DNA of 64,000 nucleotides, taken from positions 55,283,298 through 55,347,297 of the forward strand of contig JALMGJ010000004.1 of the NCBI GenBank assembly GCA_023362775.1, given 5' to 3'. Position 1 is the stretch's first letter. Each line of letters begins with the position of its first letter. Position numbers and translations under genes: made by a program. Positions 49,501-59,756 of the stretch are shown here, in pieces. The notes beneath the pieces were generated by a model, which was given only the letters and a program-made list of their open reading frames with translations, was not told where the DNA came from and did no database searches. This DNA comes from Charina bottae. Taxonomy: Eukaryota > Chordata > Lepidosauria > Squamata > Charinaidae.

Positions 49501-49717
49501 ACTCACTGGAAAAGACCCTGATGCTGGGAAAGACTGAGGGCAAAAGGAGAAGGGGACGGCAGAGGATGAGATGGTTAGATAGCATCACCAATGTAATGAA
49601 CATGAATTTGAGTAAACTCCGAGAGACAGTGGAAGACAGGAAGGCCTGGCGTGCTATGGTCCATGAGGTCACGAAGAGTCGGACACGACTGAACGACTGA
49701 ACAACAACAACAACAAA
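46514..49717 (+). mobile_element. Full-length RTE-BovB LINE, copy 1
   Basis: It starts at 'ccccttcatggatcactgcc', has a 5' region of about 150 bp, one long ORF, and a 3' end 'gtcggacacgactgaacgac' followed by (aac)n. The target duplication 'aaagaaagaga' is at 46503-46513 and 49718-49728. Copies 2 and 3 share the same start and end. Copy 1 is slightly more diverged from the other two than they are from each other. Confidence 0.96.
46671..49700 (+). CDS. BovB ORF2: endonuclease-reverse transcriptase, copy 1
   Basis: The enzyme nicks DNA and reverse-transcribes the element RNA at the nick (target-primed reverse transcription). I start it at the first in-frame ATG ('cccatgg' context) after the TGA at 46605, giving 1009 residues. 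An AP-endonuclease-like domain spans about 70-311, with Glu103 (ELKW), Asp208/Asn210 (GDWNA), Asp275 (QIDY) and Asp301-His302 (SDH). A Lys-rich linker lies at about 370-440. RT covers about 520-790 with Asp654 (FIDYAKAFD) and YADD at 754-757. The C-terminus carries 'CWRRLLRVPW' and a basic 'GKRRRGRQRMRW'. No stop or frameshift. Copy-specific residues include 'KNYAVKVLHSL' where copies 2 and 3 have 'KDDAVKVLHSI'. Confidence 0.95.
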   Translation: MDSIKRLKDMTPEDEPLRSEGVQNATGEERRAIPSSSRKCETAGPKPKGRSVVDVSGSGRKVRCCKEQYCIGTWNVRTMNQGKLDVVKHEMTRLNIDILGISELKWTGMGEFNSGDHYIYYRGQESLRRNGVALIVNKRVGKAVLGYNLKNDRMLSVRIQGKPFNITVIQVYAPTTDAKEAEVDRFYEDLQHLLEPTPKKDVLFIIGDWNAKVGSQKITGITGKFGLGVQNEAGQRLIEFCQENTLVIANTLFQQHKRRLYTWTSPDGQYRNQIDYILCSQRWRSSIQSAKTRPGADCGSDHELLIAKFRLKLKNVEKTTRPIRYDLNHIPYEYTVEVRNRFKGLDLVDRVPEELWMEVRNIVQEAATKTIPKKKKCKKAKWLTDEALQIAEERREAKGKGERERYKQLNAEFQRIARRDKKAFLNEQCKEIEENNRMGKTRDLFKKIGDIKGTFCAKMGMIKDKKGRDLTEAEEIKKRWQEYTEELYKKDLNIPDKYDGVVTDLEPDILESEVKWALGSITNNKASGEDSIPAELFKILKNYAVKVLHSLCQQIWKTQQWPQDWKRSVYVPIPKKGNAKECSNYRTIALISHASKVMLKILQARLQQHVNRELPEVQAGFRRGRGTRDQIANIRWIMEKAREFQKNIYFCFIDYAKAFDCVDHNKLWQILKEMGVPDHLTCLLRNLYVGQEATVRTGHGTTDWFKIGKGVRQGCILSPCLFNLYAEYIMRNAGLDESQAGVKIAGKNINNLRYADDTTLMAESEEELKSLLMRVKEESAKAGLKLNIKKTQIMASGPITSWQIEGEEMEAVTDFIFLGSKITADGDCSHEIKRRLLLGRKAMANLDSILKSRDITLPTKVRIVKAMVFPVAMYGCESWTIRKAERRRIDAFELWCWRRLLRVPWTARRSNQSILKEINPDCSLEGQMLKLKLKYFGHLMRREDSLEKTLMLGKTEGKRRRGRQRMRWLDSITNVMNMNLSKLRETVEDRKAWRAMVHEVTKSRTRLND

Positions 49718-49728
49718 AAAGAAAGAGA

Positions 49729-50702
49729 TCAACATCAAGAGAATAGTGAAAAATAACAATTCAAACAACCAGAAACATAATATTGGTCACATATTACTGG
49801 AATATATTTAAACACTCATGTTTACACATTTCTGAATTTTCTGATGAACTATGTAAGTAAAAATATAAATACGAAAGAAAAGTCTGTATGGAAATGTCTA
49901 AATCATGGAAAAGTGCACAAAAATGCAGAATAATAGGTAAAAACCAGTTACAAAAATGTGCATGCTAGGAATGAATATATAAAATGTGTAAGTTATGGAT
50001 AACATTCATTAATGTATAATGAATTTTAAAAGTCTCTTTCCAAACTTTTGTGAGAATGGGACAGAACAAGCTTAATGCTGAGAGAAAAAAAAAAGATAGA
50101 CCAAAATTAAAACCAAATCATGAATTAGCAAGGCCTCTTCAGCAACTTAAAAAAAAATTCTGGAACTTCTGAACCTTTTCCAAATGTCCTTATTTTACAG
50201 TGGCATTTGTCTCTCTGATTTTTATACGACACTTGAAAATTGAGATGTGAGGTCTGAGATCCAGGTGCTGAACACCTAAATGTAATGATTCCCCGAGGAA
50301 CATAAAGTCTGTTATGAAAATATGGGACTCATTTCTCTTGACATTTTGATATAATGCTGCAGCTGCTAATCTCATGGAGACATTATGCCTTGCTGTGCAA
50401 TTGATCTAATTAGCATCTAAGATGTGGGCTTTAACTTAGGGTTTAAAACTGATATGTTGAAATTCAGCATGAAGAAGAAAACCATTCTTTCTAAACTAAA
50501 TGTCTCTAACTGCATACAAGAAATTAAGGTGGAGTATCTATTGTAGAACAACCTGTTGACCTTTGTGAATATTTGGAGTAGATTGCACACTGGGCTACTT
50601 GTTTCTCTAATGTTCAACCCCACTTAACTATGTATTTTAACTTTTGTGTATCATTATAGAAGGCATTTGCCGGAATACAGTATTCTTATAGTTTGTTAGT
50701 GG
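49729..50702. other. AT-rich sequence, nothing recognised
   Basis: No gene or element recognised. Confidence 0.4.
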
Positions 50703-50710
50703 ATCTAGTG

Positions 50711-51091
50711 CAGAGCTTTCCAAACTGTGTGTTGCGACACAAAAGTGTGTCGCCTGCGGGGCCCAGATGTGTCGCGTCAAAACCCGGAAGCGCTGATGGT
50801 GCGCCATCAGCGCTTCTGGGTTTTCCTGCGGCGACACACCAACGGCAGCCACGGCGGCATGCAAAAACCAAAAGTGGCAGCAGTGCTTCCGGGTTTTTGC
50901 ACGCTGCCACAATGGCGGCGCTTCCGGGTTTTCCCATGGCGACACACCAACGGCGGCGGGAAAAACTGAAAGCAGCAGCAGCGCTTCCGGGTTTTTGCGC
51001 GCTGCCGCAACAGCAGCACTTCCGGGTTTTCCCACGGTGACACACCAACGGCGGTTGGTGTGTCGCCGTGGGAAAACTTTGGAAAGCCCTG
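50711..51091. mobile_element. Non-autonomous hAT-type fold-back MITE, copy 4
   Basis: The ends 'cagagctttccaaa' and 'tttggaaagccctg' are inverted repeats, with an 8-bp duplication 'atctagtg'/'atgtagtg' (50703-50710 and 51092-51099, one mismatch). The interior has several 'cttccgggtttt' modules in alternating orientation separated by 'gcgacacaccaac'. It lies at the very start of a CORE-SINE-like element. Confidence 0.88.
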
Positions 51092-51095
51092 ATGT

Positions 51096-51332
51096 AGTGG
51101 TTAAGGCAACAGGGCTAGAAACCCAGAGACCATGAGTTCTAGTACCGCCTTAAGCTTGAAAGCCAGCTGGGTGACCTTGGGCCAGTCACTCTCTCTCAGC
51201 CCAACTCACCTCACAGGGTTGTTGTTGTGGGGAAAAGAGGAGGAGGAAGGAGTAATAGGTGTGTTCCCTGCCTTGAGTTATTTATAAAAATATAAAGGTG
51301 GGATAGAAAATAAATGAATAAATAAATAAAAT
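51096..51332 (+). mobile_element. CORE-SINE/MIR-like tRNA-derived SINE
   Basis: The head 'gtagtggttaaggca' resembles a pol III box A. The central 'gggtgaccttgggccagtca' segment matches the CORE domain of MIR-type SINEs. The tail 'gccttgagttatttataaa' and terminal 'aataaataaataaa' resemble an L2-type 3' end. Non-coding. Confidence 0.78.
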
Positions 51333-52680
51333 AAATTATACGTTGTGGCTGTTCAAGAAACCTTAAAAATATAATTCCTTTCCTTTGAACACAGCACATA
51401 AATATTTGCATAATTATATTTAATTGTCAGACTTCACCCAGGGCGTACTATCTGTTTCTAGATGATTTCTGACATTGAATCAACATCAGCCAGTTTTTCA
51501 TGGTGGCTTTCGCCTTCCTCATTATTAGAGATTTATATGATTATTCGATGTTAAGGAAGGCCATCTAGTGTATCATTGCAGGCTGCTGTTTATAACCAAT
51601 GTGAACTTCCCTGAATGCCTTTTAGTCTGTACACATTCATAACCACATAGACAGTTCATTGCCTGAACTGATCCCCCTGTGTCTTTTCTCTGCCCCCAGA
51701 CCAAAGTTCACTAGAGTCATTAACTGTTGAAACATTTCTGTACATCTTATGTGGGACTAGGTGGTGATTAAGCTAGTGTGCATTTCTATGGCAGGTAGCT
51801 GTTGCACACTTACCATCCCACCAGATCCATACCCCATTATTACAATTCTGTAAATGGGGGGGAGGTGGTACAGTTCAGCTGGTTGAACTAACTCTTTATT
51901 GAATACCATTTTTAGTATCACTGGGAAGTGGTTGCTTTCCAAGCATGGCTTTATCTCCAAACTGAGCAATGAATGTGCCGTATTGTGGGATGCCAGCCAA
52001 CAGTTGCAGTGGATTGTCTGCCATTCCTCCAAAGGTGCATTCAGCAACGTTGAGTTCAACCAGTACTCCAGAACTAACAGCAGAAAAGTTAAGGACAAAT
52101 TTTGGATAGATAAATTGCTTTCATTGCAAATACAAGAAGTTGTAATATGACAAGGTTGCAGAATCAAGCGGTCAAGCCATCTATTCATAAGAGACTCAAG
52201 ATTTAAATCTTAGGTCTTTCCTCACAGGAAAAACAGACTTCTTACTATCATTTTGTAGGACTGGATGTGGAGGGCATTGGCACTATGTTTTGATAATGGT
52301 CCTGTCTTGATCTCAGAATCTTTGCTTCTGGTCTTCCCCACTTGGTCCTCAAATTAATATAAATGGTTGATTTCTTAAATATTTATTAGTAGCTTGAAAA
52401 GCATGGCACATGTGAAATGTAAATAAAGGAAAAAAACTGGTTTGTGTGCAAGAAACCATCTTTAATAAAATTACAAATTATAAAACCAGAGTTAGGGTTA
52501 GGGTTATATGTTACTGTGAGAGTAACTGGAACAGTGGATGCTTGTTGTGACCAATATGTATAATTCTTTGAAGATAAAACTGATCAGATCTGCTTTGACT
52601 TGAACTACATCTTGTGGTAGATTATGGGGTTAACAATCTTGGCAACTATTTGCCCTACATTTTGAATTCTTTTTTTTTTA
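51333..52680. other. AT-rich sequence, nothing recognised
   Basis: It contains a short interstitial 'gttagggttagggttat' at about 52493-52509 (fewer than three telomere-type units). No gene recognised. Confidence 0.4.
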
Positions 52681-52699
52681 AATTATTCAATTTATATAC

Positions 52700-52835
52700 T
52701 CTAGCCGCCCATCTCAAACCAGTGACTATGGTCAGCTATATAAATTACCTGGAGCTTTGGAGTGGAAAGCTACCAGTATGCTGATGACACCCGTACTACT
52801 ATTCTTTACTGGGACATAACTGGTACTCTTAAATA
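52700..52835 (+). repeat. CR1/L2-type LINE RT fragment
   Basis: The translation near 52770-52800 gives 'SYQYADDTRTT', the YADD catalytic box of CR1/L2-type reverse transcriptases with the usual 'YADDTQLY'-like context. Upstream sequence 'agccgcccatctca' may be a separate LINE tail. Very short and decayed. Confidence 0.6.
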
Positions 52836-53624
52836 TTATTATGAGCTGGGGCCTCCCACAGCACCAATTCTGTTGTGAACATTACATTGAGTTATTAAAC
52901 TGGGTTTTGCATTCTGGAAGTCAAAAAATGAAATTATAAGTTATAATTTATTTACTAATGTTTAGGACTAATGATATAAAGATAATCAAATAATGAACAG
53001 TTGACAATTTATGGGAAATATAACCAAGAAAGCCAGAATTTTGGAGGCTTCCAGCCATAGCAAAGAGGGAAATAAATTTAGGAGATATAGGCCACAAACG
53101 TACCCATAGACATGTGCTAAGTGGGACCACCTTTTGCACAGGAACCAGTTCACTTGTGCATAGAAGATTAAATAGAGGCAAAGTTCAGGATTAAAGAGAG
53201 AAGAAGTGGGGAGAAAAAAAAATCACCTTTCCTTATGAACAAAGTTCTGGTTCCTGAAGGTCAGTGTTATATGGAGGGAGTTGCTAGATTGGGAGGAGTT
53301 GCTTTGCTACTGTTCTTACAGTAGGTTGGATTCACTCAGTGTGCTCCTTGGCTTCCTAAAACTACAGTTCTCCTGGAGCTGGGGACTTAAACCATTTCCA
53401 ATGAGGGCATTGGTATACTGCTCCTTTGTATGATTCTGGATTCAGGTGAACACCAGGGGAGCTTGCTGGCTCTTCCAGGCTGTTAAAAACAACTCAGACA
53501 GGCTGCTTCAGAGACCCAGGAAGACTGTGATTCAAAGTCTAAGAAGGCAATGTACTGGAGGAGTTTGATTCAACTTCTGTAAGGCCCAGCAATCTCTTTG
53601 GAGCTATACTGATTGTGGGTGGCA
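52836..53624. other. AT-rich sequence, nothing recognised
   Basis: No gene or element recognised. Confidence 0.4.
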
Positions 53625-53670
53625 TATTTATTTATTTATTTATCGCATTTCTTCACTGCCCATCTCATTA
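53625..53670 (-). repeat. CR1/L2-type LINE 3' tail fragment
   Basis: On the minus strand it reads 'gatgggcagtgaagaaatgc' followed by repeated 'gataaataaata', the usual 3' terminus with a short tandem tail. Confidence 0.6.
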
Positions 53671-54445
53671 TAAATATTTTGTTTGTTGTTCATGTATGCA
53701 TGCACAGCTGTAACTTCCAGTGGCATGGCTTCAAATTGAAGTGGTTAATAAGCAAGCTATGACTACTCTAGAGCTGGTCATATTTGACAAGGTTATCAGT
53801 GCCTCAGTTACATTCTGTAAGAGTTCAGTTGAGAGCTAGACTTGCTTGGGGCAGATATGCCAGTTAGGTCAATAACCAAGAGTCACCCAGATTCATGGGC
53901 AAAATGCTCAAGACAAAAAGGCTGTTGAACCATGGGAAGGATGGGAAAACGAAGTGCCAGAATTAAATAACAATGGCTATTAGTACGATTACATCTTCAC
54001 ATTGACAAAGCATAATCAACAGAGGGTTTAAGTTACTTCTTTATACTATGAAACAAAAATTCCTATCTAGCCATGATGTATCTTGTGTCTGTAGCTGAGT
54101 TTCACCCTAAGAACATTGTCAACCAGTACCATATTGAATGTCAAGTTCTTGTCAGTTAACCTGAAATATACCATTGTCACTATTGCAACAGGCAGAATGG
54201 GACTACTCTTGAAATATGTATTGAAGTTACAATTTGCCTGCAGTGAAATATCTACACTGGTTGTCAACTGTTTATCAAACACAGTTAAGGAATTATTGCA
54301 TTGCTCCCAGGCTGTGAATGCATCCCCTAGGAAATTGTGTTTGGTTCCCATCTTCTCTTTAGAGTAACAGTCAAATTGCATCTTTTTCAGAGGGTTTTGA
54401 ATTGTTCATGTTGTTTAATGTTAAGTTTTAAAATTTTTGTATATT
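53671..54445. other. AT-rich sequence, nothing recognised
   Basis: No gene or element recognised. Confidence 0.4.
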
Positions 54446-54453
54446 GTCTAGAC

Positions 54454-54583
54454 CAGTGTTTCTCAACCTTCGCAACTTGAAGATGTGTAGACTTCAACTC
54501 CCAGATTTCCCCAGCATGCTGGGTGGGGAATTCTGGAAGTTGAAGTCCACACATCTTCAAGTTGCCAAAGTTGAGAAACACTG
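54454..54583. mobile_element. Palindromic hAT-type MITE, second family
   Basis: The 130-bp element is almost one inverted repeat: 'cagtgtttctcaacctt' at the left and its complement 'ttgagaaacactg' at the right, with 'acttgaagatgtgtagactt' mirrored by 'aagtccacacatcttcaagt'. It has an 8-bp duplication 'gtctagac'/'gtctagaa' (54446-54453 and 54584-54591, one mismatch). The termini are of the hAT-Charlie type and unlike the 'ctttcca' family. Confidence 0.88.
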
Positions 54584-54591
54584 GTCTAGAA

Positions 54592-55169
54592 AGATGGGGT
54601 GTAAATTAAATGAATAAATTGCATGCTATTCATCTAAACAGATGTATATGTTTTCTTTAAAAATGCAGATCTACAAGTGTGGCCATTCCTGGACTGAATG
54701 ACAGATAGGATTGTGTTTCCAAAAAAGATGTAAGCCAGAGAGTGGGAAAGGCAAAAGTACCTGCATGATGGCTGGAAAAGAAGGATTGTATTTTACTATG
54801 GAGTAAATTGTAACCAAACATTCTGAATCCATTTGAGGCTAATCATTCTAAAACAGAATTTCATTAGTGGGCTCAGACCGCTGAAAGCCATTTGTATGCA
54901 GGCAGCATTGCAGCCTAGGTATTTTTCAGATATAAAGTACACATTCTCCCACAGCTGACCATTAAAAAATCCATGCATTTTGATTTTATGTTCTTGGCTT
55001 TCAACCATGCATGCTATTTATTTCTTCACTGTCCCTTATTTTCTTCCAATCTAATTCTACATCTCTTTTATGTTCAGGAAAAGGCACCTTCAAAAATAGC
55101 TTAAAAAATAAAATAAAAGTCTTAGCCAGTTTTTTGATTCTACAGTTCAAATTACTTTAGTAGGAATCT
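54592..55169. other. AT-rich sequence, nothing recognised
   Basis: No gene or element recognised. Confidence 0.4.
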
Positions 55170-55196
55170 ATTTAAACCATAGGTAAAGGTAAAGGT

Positions 55197-58100
55197 CCCC
55201 TTCATGGATCACTGCCTTGTCGTGGCGAAGGGGCTTGCGTAACTCAATGAAGTCAGGTCAAGAAGAACAGGTCATGATGGAGAGTTCTGACAAAACGTGG
55301 TCCACTGGAGGAGGAAATGGCAAACCACTCCAGTATCCTTGCCAAGAAAACCCATGGACAGTATCAAAAGGCTAAAAGATATGACGCCGGAAGATGAGCC
55401 CCTCAGGTCGGAAGGTGTCCAAAATGCTACTGGGGAAGAGCGGAGGGCAATTCCGAGTAGCTCCAGAAAGTGTGAAACGGCTGGGCCAAAGCCGAAAGGA
55501 CGCTCAGTTGTGGATGTGTCTGGAAGTGGAAGGAAAGTCCGATGCTGTAAAGAACAATATTGCATAGGAACCTGGAATGTAAGAACTATGAATCAAGGTA
55601 AGCTGGATGTGGTCAAACATGAGATGACAAGATTGAACATCGACATATTGGGAATCAGCGAACTAAAATGGACAGGAATGGGCGAATTTAATTCAGGAGA
55701 CCATTATATATACTACTGTGGGCAAGAATCCCTTAGAAGAAATGGAGTAGCTCTCATAGTCAATAAAAGAGTGGGAAAGGCAGTACTGGGGTACAACCTC
55801 AAAAACGACAGAATGCTTTCAGTTCGAATCCAAGGCAAACCATTCAACATCACAGTGATCCAAGTCTATGCCCCAACCACTGATGCCAAAGAAGCTGAAG
55901 TTGACCGGTTCTATGAAGACCTACAACACCTTCTAGAACTAACACCAAAAAAAGATGTCCTTTTCATCATAGGGGACTGGAATGCTAAGGTAGGAAGTCA
56001 AAAAATAACCGGAATAACAGGCAAGTTCGGCCTCGGAGTACAAAATGAAGCAGGGCAAAGGCTAATAGAGTTTTGTCAAGAGAACACGCTGGTCATAGCA
56101 AACACTCTTTTCCAACAACACAAGAGACGACTCTACACATGGACATCACCAGATGGTCAATACCGAAATCAGATTGATTATATACTTTGCAGCCAAAGAT
56201 GGAGAAGCTCTATACAATCAACAAAAACAAGACCTGGAGCTGACTGTGGCTCAGATCATGAGCTTCTTATTGCAAAATTTAGGCTTAAATTGAAGAATGT
56301 AGAGAAAACCACTAGACCAATCAGGTATGACCTAAATCATATCCCTTATGAATATACAGTGGAAGTGAGGAATAGATTTAAAGGATTAGATCTGGTAGAC
56401 AGAGTGCCTGAAGAACTATGGATGGAGGTTCGTAACATTGTACAGGAGGCAGCAACTAAAACCATCCCAAAGAAAAAGAAATGCAAGAAAGCAAAGTGGC
56501 TGACTGATGAGGCTTTACAAATAGCTGAGGAAAGAAGGGAAGCAAAAGGCAAGGGAGAAAGGGAAAGATATAAACAACTGAATGCAGAATTCCAGAGAAT
56601 AGCAAGGAGAGATAAGAAGGCCTTCTTAAATGAACAATGCAAAGAAATCGAGGAAAACAATAGAATGGGGAAGACTAGAGATCTCTTCAAGAAAATCGGA
56701 GATATCAAGGGAACGTTTTGTGCAAAGATGGGCATGATAAAGGACAAAAAAGGCAGGGACCTAACAGAAGCAGAAGAGATTAAGAAGAGGTGGCAAGAAT
56801 ACACAGAAGAACTATACAAGAAAGATCTTAATATCCCTGATAAATACGATGGTGTGGTCACTGACCTTGAGCCGGACATCCTAGAGAGTGAAGTCAAGTG
56901 GGCCTTAGGAAGCATTACTAACAACAAAGCTAGCGGAGAAGACAGTATCCCAGCTGAGCTATTTAAAATCCTAAAAGATGATGCTGTTAAAGTGCTGCAC
57001 TCAATATGCCAACAAATTTGGAAAACTCAACAGTGGCCACAGGATTGGAAAAGGTCAGTTTACGTTCCAATTCCAAAGAAAGGCAATGCCAAAGAATGTT
57101 CAAACTACCGTACAATTGCGCTCATTTCACATGCCAGCAAGGTTATGCTCAAAATCCTACAAGCTAGGCTTCAGCAGCATGTGAACCGAGAACTACCAGA
57201 AGTGCAAGCTGGGTTTCGAAGAGGCAGAGGAACTAGAGATCAGATTGCCAACATTTGCTGGATCATGGAAAAAGCAAGAGAGTTCCAGAAAAACATCTAC
57301 TTCTGCTTCATTGACTACGCTAAAGCCTTTGATTGTGTGGATCACAACAAACTGTGGCAAATTCTTAAAGAGATGGGAGTACCAGACCACCTTACCTGTC
57401 TCCTGAGAAACCTGTATGTGGGTCAAGAAGCAACAGTTAGAACCGGACATGGAACAACCGACTGGTTCAAAATTGGGAAAGGAGTACGACAAGGCTGTAT
57501 ATTATCACCCTGCTTATTTAACTTATATGCAGAGTACATCATGAGAAATGCCGGGCTGGATGAATCACAAGCCGGAGTTAAGATTGCCGGGAAAAATATC
57601 AACAACCTCAGATATGCAGACGATACCACCCTAATGGCAGAAAGTGAAGAGGAACTAAAGAGCCTCTTGATGAGGGTGAAAGAGGAGAGTGCAAAAGCTG
57701 GCTTGAAACTCAACATTAAAAAAACCCAGATCATGGCATCTGGTCCCATCACTTCCTGGCAAATAGAAGGGGAAGAAATGGAAGCAGTGACAGATTTTAT
57801 TTTCTTGGGCTCCAAGATCACCGCAGACGGTGACTGCAGCCATGAAATTAAAAGACGCTTGCTCCTTGGAAGGAAAGCTATGGCAAACCTAGACAGCATA
57901 TTAAAAAGCAGAGACATCACCTTGCCGACAAAGGTCCGTATAGTTAAAGCTATGGTTTTTCCAGTAGCAATGTATGGCTGTGAGAGTTGGACCATAAGGA
58001 AGGCTGAGCGCCGAAGAATTGATGCTTTCGAGCTGTGGTGCTGGAGAAGACTCTTGAGTGTCCCTTGGACTGCAAGGAGGTCAAACCAGTCAATCCTAAA

Positions 58101-58394
58101 GGAAATCAACCCTGACTGCTCATTGGAAGGACAGATGCTGAAGCTGAAGCTCAAATACTTTGGCCACCTAATGAGAAGAGAGGACTCACTGGAAAAGACC
58201 CTGATGCTGGGAAAGACTGAGGGCAAAAGGAGAAGGGGACGGCAGAGGATGAGATGGTTAGATAGCATCACCGATGTAATGAACATGAATTTGAGTAAAC
58301 TCCGAGAGACAGTGGAGGACAGGAAGGCCTGGCGTGCTATGGTCCATGAGGTCACGAAGAGTCGGACACGACTGAACGACTGAACAACAACAAC
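55197..58394 (+). mobile_element. Full-length RTE-BovB LINE, copy 2
   Basis: The same start ('ccccttcatggatc') and end as copies 1 and 3. The target duplication 'aaaggtaaaggt' (55185-55196 and 58395-58406) is made of the SINE tail repeat. The orientation is opposite to the host SINE. Confidence 0.95.
55354..58383 (+). CDS. BovB ORF2: endonuclease-reverse transcriptase, copy 2
   Basis: An uninterrupted 1009-residue frame from the conserved ATG in 'cccatgg'. All endonuclease residues (ELKW, GDWNA, QIDY, SDH) and the RT Asp and YADD box are kept. Substitutions seen relative to the other copies include Cys for Arg in 'ANICWIMEK', Thr for Ala in 'IQSTKTRP' and Ser for Arg in 'RRLLSVPW'. The Cys change lies close to the RT fingers motif and the Ser change in the conserved C-terminal segment, so this copy could be less active even though its frame is intact. 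That is inference. Confidence 0.95.
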   Translation: MDSIKRLKDMTPEDEPLRSEGVQNATGEERRAIPSSSRKCETAGPKPKGRSVVDVSGSGRKVRCCKEQYCIGTWNVRTMNQGKLDVVKHEMTRLNIDILGISELKWTGMGEFNSGDHYIYYCGQESLRRNGVALIVNKRVGKAVLGYNLKNDRMLSVRIQGKPFNITVIQVYAPTTDAKEAEVDRFYEDLQHLLELTPKKDVLFIIGDWNAKVGSQKITGITGKFGLGVQNEAGQRLIEFCQENTLVIANTLFQQHKRRLYTWTSPDGQYRNQIDYILCSQRWRSSIQSTKTRPGADCGSDHELLIAKFRLKLKNVEKTTRPIRYDLNHIPYEYTVEVRNRFKGLDLVDRVPEELWMEVRNIVQEAATKTIPKKKKCKKAKWLTDEALQIAEERREAKGKGERERYKQLNAEFQRIARRDKKAFLNEQCKEIEENNRMGKTRDLFKKIGDIKGTFCAKMGMIKDKKGRDLTEAEEIKKRWQEYTEELYKKDLNIPDKYDGVVTDLEPDILESEVKWALGSITNNKASGEDSIPAELFKILKDDAVKVLHSICQQIWKTQQWPQDWKRSVYVPIPKKGNAKECSNYRTIALISHASKVMLKILQARLQQHVNRELPEVQAGFRRGRGTRDQIANICWIMEKAREFQKNIYFCFIDYAKAFDCVDHNKLWQILKEMGVPDHLTCLLRNLYVGQEATVRTGHGTTDWFKIGKGVRQGCILSPCLFNLYAEYIMRNAGLDESQAGVKIAGKNINNLRYADDTTLMAESEEELKSLLMRVKEESAKAGLKLNIKKTQIMASGPITSWQIEGEEMEAVTDFIFLGSKITADGDCSHEIKRRLLLGRKAMANLDSILKSRDITLPTKVRIVKAMVFPVAMYGCESWTIRKAERRRIDAFELWCWRRLLSVPWTARRSNQSILKEINPDCSLEGQMLKLKLKYFGHLMRREDSLEKTLMLGKTEGKRRRGRQRMRWLDSITDVMNMNLSKLRETVEDRKAWRAMVHEVTKSRTRLND

Positions 58395-58740
58395 AAAGGT
58401 AAAGGTTCCCCCCGCACATTTGTGCAGTCGTGTCCGACTCTAGGGGCCGGTGCTCATCTCCGTTTGTTAGCCGAAGAGCCAGCGTTGTCCGAAGAAGCTT
58501 CCACGGTCATGTGGCCGGCATGACGCGCGCGGAACGCTGTTACCTACCCACCGAAGTGGTACCTATTCATCTACTTGCATTTGCATGCTTTCGAATTGCT
58601 AGGTTGGCAAGAGCTGGAGCTAGTGCGAGAGCTCACTCCGCACGCAGGGCTAGGGATTCGAACCTCCGAACTTGCGATCTTCCGATCGACAAGCCTGGCG
58701 TCTTAACCGCTGAGCCACCACTCCCCCATTTAAACCATAG

Positions 58741-59756
58741 ACACCATATTTTCTTAATTTTTTGGTTCAAAATTGTAAAAACTATGGGTTTCTTTTCAAT
58801 TATTGAAATGATATCGTTACAGTGTTCTTCAATTAGATTTTATATATTTGTCTCCAAGTATTTGTGTACTTGCATTTCAAAAATCTTTTATGTGTTATAT
58901 TCCAAATCTTATTCTAATTTCTTTGGATCTACACATTGATCCATATTATGACTTAGTTAGCATCTTCAAGGCTTACATATTTATTATCAATAACTTTTAT
59001 GGATCACAGTCAGTAAGTTTGATGCAATAAATATTGTATCTATAAATTATAATATACTGTTGTGTTGTTGGAGGCAGGGAAGAGAAGGAAAAGAGGGGGA
59101 TGATGAGAAGAAAGGTAAAACACAGAATTTTCAGAAGTAATAGAGGGTATTTTTATTTTTGCATTGAAGCTAATTAACAAATACTGTACAATGTAGCAAA
59201 AACAGCAGAGTTTAGTAGCACCTAAAATATTACATAGATTAAGTAGCAGGAATATCTGTGTCTCACTGAATTGCTATTTTATTTTGCATAGAATTACTTT
59301 ATGTAAACTGATGTCTCACATTTTTCCTCTTTGCTTTCTCTCTCTTCTCCCAAACAGGTGCCATAATATATAATACTTCAATAAAATGAATTGTTATCCA
59401 TGAAATTGTATGCAATGAAACATGTATTAATATTTAATGTGCCAGAGGTCTCTCAGGTGTTTTTGAATTTTAAATGAATCACTCTGAACTGAACTCTGTT
59501 GCAGTACTACAAATGCATTCAAAAGATTAATCATAATAAACTCATTTTTTCTGCTCATGGAGAGTCCTTAAATGATTATACCATATATATTAAATGTGTG
59601 GGAAATAATCAGCATCTTGCCCTGTTGCAGATCCTAAACTTTGCAGTTCAGCTGAATTATTTGAAAAGACATTCATAAACAGTCTTTTCTTCTGTTCATG
59701 TGAATATGTGGGAGCAGAGCAGGTGATATAAAGCCTTCCTACTATGCACTCATGTG
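58741..59756. other. AT-rich sequence, nothing recognised
   Basis: No gene or element recognised between BovB copies 2 and 3. Confidence 0.4.

Larger units (their letters stand above)
55183..58727 (-). mobile_element. Sauria-type SINE split by BovB copy 2
   Basis: The minus-strand SINE has its body at 58395-58727 and the outer part of its 'aaaggt' tail at 55183-55196. The SINE duplication 'atttaaaccatag' is at 55170-55182 and 58728-58740, outside the BovB. The tRNA-like head ends at 'gctgagccaccactccccc'. The BovB at 55197-58394 therefore landed in the 3' tail of a SINE already in place. Confidence 0.92.

Noticed and set aside
52493..52509. Interstitial telomere repeat
   Set aside because: Fewer than three TTAGGG-type units; expected by chance in AT-rich DNA and not flanked by a larger array.
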